Made by a program: the position numbers and the translations under genes. Positions 1 to 11,696 of a stretch of DNA of 64,000 nucleotides are shown piece by piece. This DNA is from Celoporthe dispersa (lineage: Eukaryota > Ascomycota > Sordariomycetes > Diaporthales > Cryphonectriaceae): NCBI GenBank assembly GCA_016584495.1, contig WAID01000007.1, positions 4,388,001 to 4,452,000 of the forward strand, read 5' to 3'. Within the stretch, counting starts at the first letter, position 1; each line of letters starts with the position of its first letter. The notes under the pieces are model-generated. The model was not told where the DNA came from, searched no databases, and worked only from the letters and a program-made list of their open reading frames with translations.

Positions 1-1975
1 ACACGAGATCTGATAGCCCAGCTTGAATAATGTGTTGCTTCAGCGTTCCATTTAAGGTGATGCCAAAAGGGCCTTCCTCGAGTGCACAAAAGGAATCGTT
101 GCTCGGCATCTCGCCAGCTTGAAAGTAACTAGCGATTTTCGAAAATCCGCAGATGTTCTGAGTAGTTCTTGAGGTATGCTAAACAACAATTAGCTTAATA
201 ACGATATGCAACATGTATTTTTAGCTGATGTACTTACGCCCATCCCATCAATGATAAGAACCTGAGCGTTCTCGTAGTTCGGCTTTGAGGAAAGCGCGCT
301 GTGATTCAAGTCAGCAGGGCGACTCGTCACAGAAAGGTGATCACTCACTTATCGAGCGGAGTGACCGGATCGTAAGTGTTGCCAACAAAGAGAATAGGAG
401 TCGTTGTGTTGCCACCGAACGGCCCTGAGAAAATCTCTGTTGCTTCGATCGGCCAACCGGTACATGCGACCATCGTTTTGATCCAGATATCTCCAACGAT
501 GCTTTGCTCATCAAGATCCTCCAAAAGAGGCCTCAAGTCTTCCATAGTCTTGTTATACCATATATTACCTTGATCTGAGCACAGAATACCCAAAGTCCAC
601 TGTGGGTTCGAGGTCTCATAACTGCCGAGTCCAGGAACCCCATAAATTGTTTCAGCGTCTTCAGCCCACGTGCGCAATTGCTTGGTCGAAATGGCACTTT
701 CGAGGCCGAGTAAGACATCTGGCAATGCGCTGAAGTACGAGAATGGAGTTACTGCGGTCGTCAAGAGTCCATTTTTCAAGACGAGTAAGGCTGACTCGAT
801 GTCTGTAGCGTTAGCCCAACCTTCTGATTCAGCTTTCCGGGGATCGAGCTGCACGAATGATCGATTAAATCGATCATAGATGTCTTTAGCAGTGGACCCT
901 GTATAGAAAGAACAATCTAATGGCCCAGCCTCATGACAGTAAATGAAGAAGGCGGCAATAACCCCATCTAGATGCAAGACAGAGTTGGTAGTGTAGTTGG
1001 TGAGATAGCCCTCCGGGCTCACGTTTCCATCCAAAACCATATTACCCACTCTGTTAGGAAACATAGAGGCGAACGTCTGCCCGAGGAATGTGCCGTAGCT
1101 GATACCGTAGTAGTTCAAAAGATGGCTAGGCTTCGCAGCTGTCTTGCTGTCTTCGGTTGCGGCAAAGGCATCGACGATGCTGAGCATGTCCCTCGCCGTG
1201 GTGGCGGTGGACATGTGTGGCCCCGCCTCGATTTCTCGGCCTATAGTCATCTCGCATTGCGCGCCAAGTACATCGCCAAATTTAATGAAGCCTTCGTAGT
1301 ACTGATCTGCCATTCGTGGCACTGACCGGAGATCCAAGGTATTGTTCCGAGTTGAGGAGGCTGAACAGTTGGCGAGAGGTTCACTGAGATAGATGCCTCT
1401 GGGGTCAAACCCAACGAAGTCCCAATTGCTTCCGATTACAGCCTGGCGGGTCAAAAGCAGATGTTAGCCCTAGCTCTATGTGCCTTTGAAGGACACACAT
1501 GGAAGAAATTGCATAAGCTGATAGGTAATCGATCGACCTATCTCGTCCTAGAAAATCTTATACCTTCTTCGGACCGGTGGTGGGATTTGTATACTAACCT
1601 GAAGGGTAGGCCCATACTCTAAGACTTCGTCTACACCGGAGTCTCCAGGTCCGCCAGGATTCAGTAGAATCATACCCTGATACGGTCCTGAGGTCGAATT
1701 GAGCTGCGCATTGTATTTGACGAGGGCAACCGAAGCTCGGCCAAGGTCGGCATTCTGGTAATCGAGCGGTACCTTGAAAATAGGTTAGCATGAGAGGGCA
1801 GGCAGAGCAGGCCAGAACTAACATCTAGCTTCGCGCAGAAGAATCCGTCGTCGCAAGGACACCAAACAAGTTCCCTGTTTGGGATGATCGTAGAGAAAGT
1901 GCAATTACCCGAGAAATATGCACGGGCTAGTTGCAAGAAGCCCACTAAAGGGAGAAAAGGTGTCATGCCCATCAT
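1..1975 (-). CDS. Secreted TAP-like serine peptidase (alpha/beta-hydrolase, S33-type), 3' end outside window
   Basis: This is a secreted alpha/beta-hydrolase of the tripeptidyl-aminopeptidase (TAP) type, which removes short peptides from N-termini. I read five exons: 1975-1823, 1772-1599, 1442-349, 298-238 and 178 to the window edge. All junctions are GT-AG and keep frame. Residues 1-20 form a signal peptide starting MMGMTPFL. The oxyanion motif NPGGPGDSG is in exon 2. The nucleophile elbow GISYG puts Ser near residue 224, Asp is in NTYDPVTP near 467, and His is in DGMGHTS near 495, so the triad is complete. Several NxT/NxS sites fit secretion. It is divergent from the regulator starting at 2946. 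The C-terminal exon runs off the window. The family call is firm; the substrate is unknown. Confidence 0.9.
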
Positions 1976-2945
1976 AATATGGATCCAGAAATTGGAATTT
2001 CGAACGTAGAGGACTGAGTGAATTGGTGCGTGTGGATCTATGAATTGGAACTTCGAGAGTAGAGGACTGAGTGAATTGATGCGGCCTGCTGAATCGGATC
2101 GATGTGTATGATATTTATATGTTTACGCTCAAGGAGGCCTAGGGTGAGATCCCCGTGGTAGAGGCCCGCAACCCAGACCAGGATTCAAGATGCCAACGGT
2201 GGGAATACGTGGTTGATCTCCACAAACAAAAAGTTATGACCGGATCGCACTGTCCCGACTCCATGAGAAATAGATCAACCAGCTCAATTGACCAGGTGTG
2301 TCCTAAAGTACGATTCCTGCGTAGCCATCGGCTCCTGGGGCTGGTCTTGACTATACTGGAAGTAAGCTTATCTGCGTCATGAAGGGCCTCCTAGTCCCCA
2401 CATTCTTAAACTCGGATAATTATGTGTTACCGGCCTACTCTCCCAGGCGCTTCAATTAGATTAGACAGCAGGACACGTGGTATAATCGAGAATTTGCCTG
2501 TAGCATTGTAGCTTGCGCAATGTCTTATGATTACTACGAACCCCTGCCGCACCTACACGAGAGAGCCGCTAAACCGACAGGGTCCTTACGAGCTGACCAG
2601 TGACAAAGCCGCGGAGATCTTCTGAATAGGATTTGCCTCGCGGAAAGACCCACTTTCGGTTCAAGTTCCGCTGAACTGCTAGACAGGGTCCCTACGAGAA
2701 CTCCGGACCTGGACAGCTCATTAAAGCGAATACGCAGGCAGCAAGATGGGATACTTCCGACACTCAGATCCCCTGGCTTTATTGTTCTGCACGGCTGACT
2801 GCTTGACAAACCACACTAGTCTGGGAAAGGATGTGGGGTGTTCCACATTTTATCATTTATATCGATACGAATCTGCTGCCAGCGATATAACAAGATGTCA
2901 AACACTCGTTCTCGAGTTTCCATCGTTACGCTTCTTCAGATTAAA
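1976..2945. promoter_or_regulatory. Shared upstream region of peptidase and Zn2Cys6 regulator
   Basis: This is 970 bp between two divergent genes, with no convincing coding sequence. It holds a two-copy direct repeat with a 53-bp period (1981-2030 and 2034-2083) close to the peptidase start. I see nothing else I can name. Confidence 0.5.
1981..2083. repeat. Two-copy direct repeat, 53-bp period
   Basis: Copies at 1981-2030 and 2034-2083 share the run GTAGAGGACTGAGTGAATTG and differ at only a few bases. They begin 6 bp upstream of the peptidase ATG, so they fall in its leader or core promoter. Confidence 0.7.
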
Positions 2946-4841
2946 ATGCCTAAAGTTGCAAAAGGCAGGAGAAAGCGAGCCTATCGACCGAAGACAAGAT
3001 CGGGCTGCGGCACCTGCAAAGGTAAGACCAACGTGGTATCCAGCAGAACAGTCCATCACCTGATTAGCAGTGTATTAGTCCGACGAGTAAAATGCGATGA
3101 GGCGCGGCCAGAGTGCCTTAGGTGCTCATCGACTGGCCGCATATGTGACGGCTACTCTCCAGTCCAAGTGTCTGCTCATTCATCTAATGTCTTGAGAACT
3201 CCTGTCACTTTCACGGTAGGACCGCCCATGGACATCCACAGTTGCCCACGATCAAGGCGATCATTCGCGTTCTTCGTGCAGCGAACGAGTCCAGAACTCG
3301 CGGGCTTCTTTGGATCCGTGTTCTGGGGAAAGCTTGTCCTTCAAGCTGCGCATCACGAACCCGCGTACGTATCTGGGTAGTTGAGGCACGATATCCTACC
3401 ACCTTTATCTGTCTTTTGAGCTTTGGAAACCACGAATACCCAGAGTAAAAGGCTTAGAAGCCCTGATTCATGTCTCATAACTCATACATCAATTGTTACA
3501 CGGGATTTCTGACCTCGAACATGGTACAGCATACGATATGCCATTATCGCGATCGGCTCGTTACATGAACAGCAAACAATAACAAGAGACGTGGAAGGGC
3601 TATTCGCTTTGGAGCAGTATAACGTGGCAATCCGGAGTCTCCTTGCTCCTCCGCCGCAGAACAGAGAGCGTGGTGTAGACGTCTGTCTCACTCTATGCAT
3701 TCTTTTCACTTGCTTCGAGGTATTCAGTACTCATTCAGATCGCCGTAGCTTACGTTGGTTACTCACATATAGTGCTCTAGAACATGCGAGGCCATCATGC
3801 TTCCGCAGGGTCCCACATTAGAAGCGGCTCAAAATTACTGCGTGAAATTGTGCGTGATCCGCGAACTGGACATTTGCGACATGAAACTCTTGAAGATAAG
3901 CGGCAGATAGGTCGTTACGTGCCGCTGGAGATTCTGGCAACAATACTTGCAGGCTTAGACACGCAAGTTGCCGCGGTGAGATAAGCTTGACTTTATGAAC
4001 TGAAGGCCTTTGGCTGATACATTCAAGCCAGACTATGCGAGACTACAAGTTCAAGATCTATGATGACTATTTCTCTACGATCAACCTGGGTAAAGATGCC
4101 CCATTCGTGTTCTACAGCATCGAAGAAGCCAAGAATGTCTTCGCTTATGGCCGCTACTTATTCACCAGCAGCCACAAGGGTCTGCCATCTCTATCACGTA
4201 ACGCCATCCAAGAGCACATACCTTACTACAAAGCTCTCATGTCGAAATTCTCGCGGGCCTTGCAAGCCTTTGCGGACACAACAAGTTTATTGCTCACGCC
4301 ACAGGAAACTGTTACCATGGCTGCGCTTCAGCTACACTCTCTGAATGCCTACATTCAATTCTTCGTTAGACCTCAAAGTCCGGCTAGTCTGACAGACCAA
4401 AACGATTTAGTACTACTGATGAAGGAGATAGTAAGACTTGGACAGGAGCTCATCGCTAGTGTATCCCTCGGCCAGGATAACGAGCGCCAAACTTCATTTT
4501 GCTTGGATTTGGGATTCATAGTCCCGCTATTCACTGTGGCAAGCCAGTGTCCTGATATAGGACTTCGTCGCACGGCTATTTCTCTTCTTCGTTTGACATC
4601 GCGTCAAGAGGGTCTTTGGAATAGTTTGGCCATCGCGAAGGCCGCAGAGAGAATACTGGAAATCGAAGAGAGTCAGGGCATAGGTTTGAGAGCATGTACA
4701 GATGATGCTATACCGTCGACATTCTCGAACCTTCCAACGGTCCTACAAATTGATAGTAAAGGTGTCCGACTGCAGTATGTTCAACCAGGCTACGGCACTA
4801 TCGCCGACATAATTGTGGTGGAAGAAGTGTGCAGGTCATGA
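2946..4841 (+). CDS. Zn2Cys6 transcription factor with fungal-specific C-terminal domain
   Basis: This is a fungal binuclear zinc-cluster regulator. I read exons 2946-3021, 3079-3364, 3530-3719, 3781-3975 and 4032-4841, which join in frame to about 518 residues. The DNA-binding domain is split by the first intron; joined, it gives C-x2-C-x6-C-x6-C-x2-C-x6-C (CGTCK, VRRVKCDE, ECLRC, GRIC) at about residues 21-49, after a basic stretch. The middle part has the regulator pattern IRYAIIAIGSLHE. The C-terminal half has RQEGLWNS, typical of the DUF3468/Fungal_trans_2 group. An upstream in-frame start is possible, but the ATG at 2946 directly precedes the zinc cluster. It is divergent from the peptidase and could control it or another accessory gene; that is inference. 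Confidence 0.88.
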
Positions 4842-5049
4842 CTTGCTGTGGGGATTTTGGACCAGGTTATAGCTATGTCGATATCTGTTCGAATGAATGG
4901 AATGAAGTTTATTTCGTTCTGTCTGACGATCTGGATGGGCCATTCTAGGCGCCTCTGAATAGACGAACTGTGGCAGACTGATCGCTAGCGACATTGACGA
5001 TTCTCCGAATGAACTGAACAGAAATACTTCATATTTGCCTCTCATCCCT

Positions 5050-5551
5050 AAAGATATTGACGGTCTATGAATAATAGTGCCTTACAAGCAACAATGTCGC
5101 GTCGGCAGCAAATTATCCGGACCCCATTCAGTTCGTGCAGGCAACCTCCCAGGTCGCTGTCACGCATGCACTGGTTGAGCTGTTCCGTGACGCAAATCTG
5201 GGCGGGTTCGACCTTGAAATGGTTGTAGCCGTTGCGCATAGTTCAGGAAGCATGCTGGTACAGTGGTACTCGAACTTTGACGGGAATATGTTTAAACAAC
5301 AGGTCGCAAACAAACAGACGAATACGCTAAGCGCCCTGCTCAAGCTAGGTGGTATCATCGCGCCATCGACGCAACTCACTGAAGCAGTCAACGTTGTCAG
5401 CGGTGAGAATGATCTTGTCTTCTGTAGGGGGGACTGCCTTTATCCCACAAATCAGAACAAAGCTGTTTTCGTGACTTTCTACCCGGCGGTGTCGAATGGG
5501 AGTCAGACACACATTGCAGCGAGATCAGGGCATGCATCGCGGCCGACATGA
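5050..5551 (+). pseudogene. Alpha/beta-hydrolase relic
   Basis: An open stretch encodes the later part of a secreted-type fungal alpha/beta-hydrolase. VVAVAHSSGSM looks like a nucleophile elbow of the GHSxGS kind whose first Gly has become Ala. The end contains GENDLVFCRGDCLYP and a late His in AARSGH, which fits the C-terminal region of such hydrolases. The N-terminal half is missing: stops lie just upstream of 5085 and no start fits. The segment between the elbow and the C-terminal block is also short. I take it as a truncated relic; a cryptic multi-exon gene is less likely. Confidence 0.5.
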
Positions 5552-7290
5552 GTGAGCTGGACAGCTTCAAGTAAATGATCAAGTTCTTACTCACAAATAG
5601 CCTGTAATTGTATTGATGAATCAGATCGCCAAATCTTAGGTGTGTGGAATCAGGTTATCGTCTTATGTGTACGTGTCGACAATGGATAAGGGACAATGCA
5701 TGTCATTTACGTCCTAGAATCAGTATTTGTGCTCACACATAAAAAAATGCACAGGAATTTAGAGCTTGACGAGAGATTCTACTATAACCTGCTCCGGTCG
5801 GAAATCATCGAAATGATAGAGGGCGTCGTTTAGCTAAAGCAGCCGGGATCTCATATTCGTGTGCTCGTTGCTGGACTTCTCACCTGTGTCCTGACCCCGA
5901 CCAACACTTATTATGCAGCCCAGGCTAGCGTAGGAGATTAGATGTCAGTACTCTCGGACTTCTGGGTTTTACCTACTCGAAGCTGTCTTCGAAGGGGATT
6001 AATCATATTGCAGATGGTGCCGATACAGGTGGTGCCGGCGCAAATGGTACAGATCATCACTTCTCCTAGTAATATGGCACGGGATTTTTGTAGCTGGGCA
6101 TGGGGTTATAGATATCATACTAGGTCTTGAAATCGTCCTGTGTCGAAAACACAATGGCTCACTTCGTGTATGACTCGGCGGCCTCACTGTTGTGGAGTTG
6201 TCACTCTCGTCGATAGATTCAATTAATGGTATCCTTCCCTTCTTCAATATCTCGAGACACTTTATCCTTGTCCGCGACCACATCGTGGTATCTATGACAG
6301 CCATCGACATGTTTAAGTAGTCTTGTAGGTTTTATTCAACAGACTGCGCCAAGCGCATCTTGACTCAGAACACAGCCCGCCCTGTGCGTCATCTCGCCCT
6401 AGGCGAATCATCCGACGAGTCTGCCACTTATGAGGCCTCTCAAGTAGGCTGAGATAAAAAAAAAAGCCGGTGTTATTGAGTTTTCCCCGCAGTATTGATA
6501 GGTCCTACGGACACCATCCTAATTCTCGCAATAGCCCGTACAGAAAGCTTGCATATCCTCGCGTCTTAGACTAAATCCGCATGAGGGAAAACTACCCTAG
6601 GCTAAAGGCGAAGCAATGGGCTAGCTTTAGAGTCTCGTGTGAAATGCATTCAGCCGTGGCGACCATCAGATTGCTTTGGTTTGGAAGTTCCCCGGTCAAG
6701 AGGAAATCAACAAGTGAGAACCCTTGCTGGCCTCCGGATTTGAGGGAAAATTTATTGCCAAGTATAGAGATTTGAATGTTGGACGATAAAGACAGAGGCA
6801 GCCGTGTTGCTTGAGTTCGGTTCGACTCGTGAATTGTGTCAATATGAGTTCGTAGATGAGATAGGAGTGCTGTTGAGTCGACAACACTAGCCTTTCTGCT
6901 CTTAGCATCATCTTTGCTATTCTACTATATATTTTTTTTGCTCAATAGCAGCTTCTTGGAAGCTCTGGAGCTTGGCATCCTGGCTCATTCCTAGAGCCTT
7001 TCTGGTAACCCCTTACTACTTCGAGAGAAATATAATTGGTAGCAGTTTGAGCGCAAGTGGTGTGCTAACGCGTACTGCTAAACCTAATACAGTTAAGCAG
7101 CTGGAAAAGCATACTCTTTATTTAGCGCTCCCGAATACTTGATAGAAGGAGAATACTAATCTTTGCAAAGCGGGTAGGCGATAGGCCGAGGCTTAAGCTT
7201 TATTAAACCTACTTAGACTTTGCTATGCAATCAAACTAAATTAGCGTCTGAAAAGAATTAGGCAGCCATTGAAAGAATTACTCGTGGGCG
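5552..7290. other. Intergenic, no gene recognised
   Basis: Only short overlapping frames with no recognisable motif occur here. There is an A10 tract near 6457 and a T-rich run near 6930. I see no repeat family, tRNA or other gene. Confidence 0.5.
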
Positions 7291-7291
7291 C

Positions 7292-7297
7292 TATAAA
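7292..7297 (+). promoter_or_regulatory. TATA box of the sterol dehydrogenase gene
   Basis: TATAAA lies 112 bp upstream of the ATG at 7409, followed by a CA-rich and then T-rich leader. Spacing and context fit a fungal core promoter. Confidence 0.5.
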
Positions 7298-7408
7298 GTA
7301 GGAAACACAAATCACCTCGAGATCACATACAAGCCCTATCTACTTTTTTTGCCCGGGTGTTTCTCAGGATTCTCTCATTGTCTCGCGTGTCCGCCAGCCA
7401 ATATCGTT

Positions 7409-8536
7409 ATGGCGGTTGCCGACATAAGCACGCTTTCACTAAGTCCAGTCGTCGTTACCGGCGGTTGCGGATTCATTGGTTCTCACATCGTCAGTGGCAT
7501 TCTGAAGCATGAACCCGATGCCAAGGTTCATGTTTTGGATCTCGTCACGCAGCACAATCGGGATCCTGGAGCTATTTATCACAAATGTGACATCTCATCT
7601 CTTTCCGGAGTCGAGGCTATCTTCGCCCAGGTCAAGCCGAAGACCGTTTTTCACGTTGCGAGTCCCGACCCCACGCATGCGCAGCCTGCCTTGTTCCGCA
7701 AGGTGAACGTCACTGGCTCTGAAAACATCCTCATAGCCGCCCAACACGTCAAAACAGTCCAGGCTTTTATCTACACCAGCTCATCCTCCGTCATTCACGA
7801 CAACCATAGTGATCTGTTGAATGGTGACGAGAAATGGCCGGTCCTCGAATATCCTGTCCAAAAGAATGCCTATTCGCTGTCAAAAGCCGAGGCCGAGGCT
7901 AGCATCCTGGCTGCCAACCGTCACGATGGCGACTCGTCCATGTTGACTGCCTCTATACGCCCCGCATCGACGTTCGGAGAGAGGGATTATACTAGCTTCG
8001 GAAATATTGTGGCGAATGCCAGGCAGGGCAAAGCAAGGATGCAGATTGGCGCCGGCAAGAATCTGTTTGATGTTTGCTATGTCTCCAATCTTGTCGATGC
8101 TCAGATTCTCGCCGCACAAGGACTACTCCGTGCTTACGGCAAGCCTATCCCCAGTGAGGAAACACGAATCGACGGCGAGGCTTTCTTCATAACCAACGAC
8201 GAGCCTATCTTGTTCTGGGATTATCAGAGGGCTATTGCGGCATCTATCGGGCTGCCAGTCAAGCAGGAGGATATCAAGGTTGTACCTGTTTGGGTTGCCT
8301 ACCTATCAGCTGTGGTCGCCGAGTGGTACACCTGGGCAGTAACTTGGGGCAAACAAGTCTCCTTGATTACTCGAGATGTTATTTCCCTTATTGTTATCAA
8401 CCGCACTTTCAACATAGAAAAGGCAAAGAGAGTACTCGGGTATAGGCCAAAGGTTAGTATTGAGGAGGGCTTGGCACGGACGGGCAAGTGGTTTGTAGAG
8501 GAGGAGAAGCGTATCGCGGCGAGGAAGACAGTTTGA
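7409..8536 (+). CDS. 3beta-HSD / Erg26-like sterol dehydrogenase
   Basis: This intronless gene encodes a 375-residue NAD(P)-dependent dehydrogenase of the extended SDR, 3beta-hydroxysteroid dehydrogenase type. Erg26 members oxidise and decarboxylate 4alpha-carboxysterols at the ER. The cofactor loop GGCGFIG is at residues 18-24 and the catalytic pair YSLSK is at Tyr155/Lys159. A hydrophobic stretch, VWVAYLSAVVAEWYTWAV, lies near 290-310. The end, RVLGYRPKVSIEEGL, is typical of the family. I chose the ATG at 7409 because no earlier ATG is in frame and the fold starts about 13 residues later. It may be the housekeeping enzyme or an accessory paralogue acting on a secondary sterol; its relic-rich surroundings favour the second. 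Confidence 0.88.
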   Translation: MAVADISTLSLSPVVVTGGCGFIGSHIVSGILKHEPDAKVHVLDLVTQHNRDPGAIYHKCDISSLSGVEAIFAQVKPKTVFHVASPDPTHAQPALFRKVNVTGSENILIAAQHVKTVQAFIYTSSSSVIHDNHSDLLNGDEKWPVLEYPVQKNAYSLSKAEAEASILAANRHDGDSSMLTASIRPASTFGERDYTSFGNIVANARQGKARMQIGAGKNLFDVCYVSNLVDAQILAAQGLLRAYGKPIPSEETRIDGEAFFITNDEPILFWDYQRAIAASIGLPVKQEDIKVVPVWVAYLSAVVAEWYTWAVTWGKQVSLITRDVISLIVINRTFNIEKAKRVLGYRPKVSIEEGLARTGKWFVEEEKRIAARKTV

Positions 8537-8671
8537 GGTCGATCCGGTAGGCTTTCAAGTCTTGATGTGTTTTCTTTGATGCTTCCTTCTTTTGATTGCA
8601 GAAATAACGTAACTTCCCCCCCCCCCCAAAAAAAAAAATCAACTAGCTAGTTTTCAGCAGAGCCTAGAGTT

Positions 8672-9127
8672 TTTCTCGAATATGTATGCGCATCCTTAGT
8701 GATTAAATTTCCGGTAGAGCATGAGAAGGACATACTTTGTGATGCCGATAATGATGCCGTACTCGATGGCAGTGACGTTGAACCAGCATGAGGCCTCGTG
8801 GGCCTGGGCCGCAGTAAGGTCCTAGGCGTGTTCACCGCCGTGGTGTGACACAATAGCCCTCACAACAACGCAGTACCACACGGCTCCCGCCCACGAGATA
8901 GTCAAGTAATCCTCCAGATCCATACCCTCTTCATAGACAAGCCCACGTAATAGTGGGCTAGGAAGAAGAGGGTGATGAGGAGTAGACACACCTCAATGGT
9001 GATGTTAGCAAGACGAGCTAGCGACTCTGGGTGCTTAGGATTCGAAGTCACCTTAGGTGATGTCTCTAGATACGGAGTAAAACTCGATGGCGCGACTGAC
9101 GATGATGACGTCTGCTGGAGGGTCATG
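8672..9127 (-). pseudogene. PTH11-like receptor (fungal rhodopsin-domain protein) relic
   Basis: The minus strand carries about 150 residues of a seven-helix fungal membrane receptor. A helix ITIEVCLLLITLFFLAHYY is followed by a W-x-LEDYLT-like loop, a second helix WAGAVWYCVVVRAIVS, and then HHGGEH. The reading frame shifts once near 8925, and an in-frame TAG near 8824 replaces an expected Trp. After a third helix the frame ends at 8704. Only the first three helices remain, so it is a dead fragment. Confidence 0.6.
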
Positions 9128-9619
9128 CCTGGAACTAGTCGTCAGGCTGGACACGCTGGTATTCACTTGTGGGGAAGAGGTAGGTGAGTGTGGCTGGCTA
9201 GACAACACTGAGAGGTATTACTTATAGACACGGGGCCTGAACCCTGAATCAATATTGTCTTCTCACGACCAGCTCTCCCTTGCAACTGCGCGTACCACGG
9301 CTGTTACCCTCTGTCCATGAATGATTGGACCGATGTTGCGCAGCCCGTGGAAACAGGGCTTTGCTGAGCTGAGAGAATGAGAGACCAGCCACGTGTCCCA
9401 GACATGCGCCGCCTACCTAATGTGCATTACGGACCCTTTGGCAACGAGACAACTGGAGGTATAAGATTTACGAAGAGGGTATCAGAAGCCTATATGAGCG
9501 ATCGAGCCGGCTGCGATGGTTCTACATTAACACCTCGATCAACATGACCTTCCCGTCCTCTCCCACCCTCAATCTCGCATATGCAAGCGCCTATCTCAGC
9601 TCTTCCACCGTTGCGGCTC

Positions 9620-10102
9620 GCACACCCTTCATCTGCCGTCCGAGCTTTGAGTCGGGCTGCCCCAGCCAGCGTCGGATCCAGCCACCACCTCTGCGGGAGC
9701 TGTGTAGTTTGGCGTCGGATGAAAGGAAGTATTCATCTCTTCGTCGAAGGCAGAGGTGTTGAGACCCTCGGGGTAGACGAGCCTCGTGGAGTGTCGAGGT
9801 GCTTTCCAGCCTAGCAGGCGGCAAGGCGCGTGAGTGATATTGCAGACGCATACGGCGCATCAGAGCTGGGGGTTGGGAGGAATATATCTCTAGAGTGTGT
9901 ATCGAGGGGTGAACTTACCGCCGCTGTTTAGAACAATTGCCAGGACTGGTATCTTGTACTTGCTCGCGACCCACAACGCGCTCGATGGCGAAGCGCACAT
10001 AAATCTCCCGTCACCAACGACCTGGCAGACCATGGTGGGCTCACGCCCTTCCTCCTTCTCGAGGTCCGAGAGCGCCATCTTGACGCCCAGCGCCCCTCAT
10101 AT
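9620..10102 (-). pseudogene. ThDP-dependent enzyme (acetolactate synthase/decarboxylase family) C-terminal relic
   Basis: The thiamine-diphosphate binding motif is visible: GDG, then about 28 residues, then VLNSGG. An intron with donor GTAAGT appears to follow NSGG. The next exon continues GWKAPRHSTRLVYPEG and then PNYTAPAEVVAGSDAGW, as in fungal benzoylformate-decarboxylase-like enzymes. It stops at a TGA after about 60 more residues, and no N-terminal two thirds exist upstream. It is a truncated relic next to the kinase gene; there is no evidence that it belongs to the kinase/viperin module. Confidence 0.6.
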
Positions 10103-10499
10103 CAAACGCTTCTCATCGCAGGTTCGTCATGCACCTCTCTCTCCATGTTCGAGCATGCTATTTAATAAAATTAAACTGAGTGCATGCCACGTTAGCCTAT
10201 AGTGAAGTAAAACAAGTGCTTTTAGCTCTTAGGCTGCGGAATAGGTGGGGCTGCATATAAGAAAACATACTGTATTAGCAGAGGGTTTGATATACGTTTA
10301 CTTCTTCAGGTCAGCAAGCATTCGACGAGCGCGAGCCTTACGACAGTATTTGTTGAGGGTTGTTAGTGGGACTGAGCGGTGTGTTGGTGCTGGGTCTCTG
10401 GAGATGGTGGAAAGACACACCAGTCAAACCACGATACTACGTGCCATGGCTATGGCCTGCTTTAAATTTGGACCTCTTTGGAAACTAGCTTTGAAATAC

Positions 10500-11390
10500 T
10501 TATACAATGAAATACGACCTCATCTCTTGATGCACAACCGTATGACTCCAAAGAACGCTATCTCCTAGCGTCTTCTTGAGCACCGCGATATTCTCTTCCA
10601 CGGTACCATTGCTATCGACCTAAAAGTTTGTAAGACTAAGTCCCAAGGACTGCAATGACAGATATAGGGGGTAAGCAGTACGGCTTACCTCAATCAGTAG
10701 GCCTGCTCCCCGATAGTATCGTTCCACAGGCGGTCCCTCTACTAGGTATTCAGCGAATCGCCTCGTAAATTTGTCCACACTGTCGTTGTGATCGCGACCT
10801 CGGGCGAGATACCTCGCTTCTGCATTCTCTCTTGTTGCATTGAGTAACAAGACGACATCGGGCTTGGAATCGCCCTTCTGTGTACTAGAGTCAACCGGCT
10901 GAAGTCTACATGTTCTCGACTCCCCCGCATCAACTGACCAAAGGAAGCTTGTCCTGGAAGGGCCACTGTGCCCATGAATTGAGCTGCTCCTCACACCTTG
11001 GAAAGCCGTCGATCAGGATCCCTTTGAGTTCGTCCTGTTGCATTGCATTTTCGATGGCAAGGCCCAGGAACGGGTTCAGCTCCACAGATGTGAGAAACCC
11101 TTGGTGGTCGAGCTTCTCCTGAATTCTAGCCGCAAGGGGCGTTTTGCGGTTCGCTTGCATCCAGGTGCGCAGGTTGTCTCCCACAGAGAAATGTAAAAGA
11201 CTGTAAGTGCGTGCAAGAAAGGCGCAGATCGTCCCCTTGCCTGATCCAGGTGCTCCTATCAAGATGGTAAGCAGGAGGATTCTATTTTCCCCAAATACAA
11301 GGACGAACCGAGGACGAAAATCACGGCAAACTTCTGCCTCTTTGAAGAAGAAGCATGTGTGTCCATGGCAACTGCTGTGTTCGATCGCAT
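10500..11390 (-). CDS. UMP/CMP-type nucleoside monophosphate kinase
   Basis: This is a P-loop kinase of the adenylate/UMP-CMP family, which phosphorylates nucleoside monophosphates with ATP. Exons 11390-11309, 11255-10939, 10877-10689 and 10619-10500 join in frame to 235 residues, all with GT-AG introns. The first intron splits the P-loop; spliced, it reads FVLGAPGSGKGT at residues 25-36. Other hallmarks are FSVGDNLR (NMP site), ILIDGFPR, the lid region LARGRDHNDSVDKFTRRF, and a C-terminal VDSNGTVEENIAVLKK. An alternative start is Met at 11366. It is divergent from the viperin gene with 306 bp between ATGs, so shared regulation is likely. Vertebrate viperin lies beside CMPK2, a nucleotide kinase, and some prokaryotic viperins also have kinase neighbours. 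I infer that it feeds CTP supply or handles the ddh-nucleotide product. Confidence 0.88.
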
Positions 11391-11696
11391 TTGAGCGGCG
11401 ACCAATGCCTACTCAACACAATCTTGCAAGGAACGTTGTGAGGAAGAAAGGTGTGGGATGCAACAAGTAAAATTGGGCGCGTGACAGAAGGGAAAACAAA
11501 CGGCTACGGCGTGCTACCTATCGCTACAGCTATCTGCGTAGTGCCCGTGCGCGGGCCTACGTAGTACAGAGTACGGAGCTTCCCATCCTGCTATAACCCA
11601 TAAGTCTTGATTAAGCGAGGACAAGGGTTACAACGCTGAGGGCTGGTGCCTACGGGTAAATATTTCTACCCAAGTTCCCCACTCCGTTCTTGGTCC
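11391..11696. promoter_or_regulatory. Bidirectional promoter of kinase and viperin
   Basis: This 306-bp spacer separates the two divergent start codons and contains no other open frame of note. Co-expression of the two genes would be the simplest consequence. Confidence 0.55.

Noticed and set aside
9544..9860. Plus and minus frames around 9.6 kb
   Set aside because: The minus frame that continues GWKAPR...VYPEG belongs to the ThDP-enzyme relic; the others are shadows.
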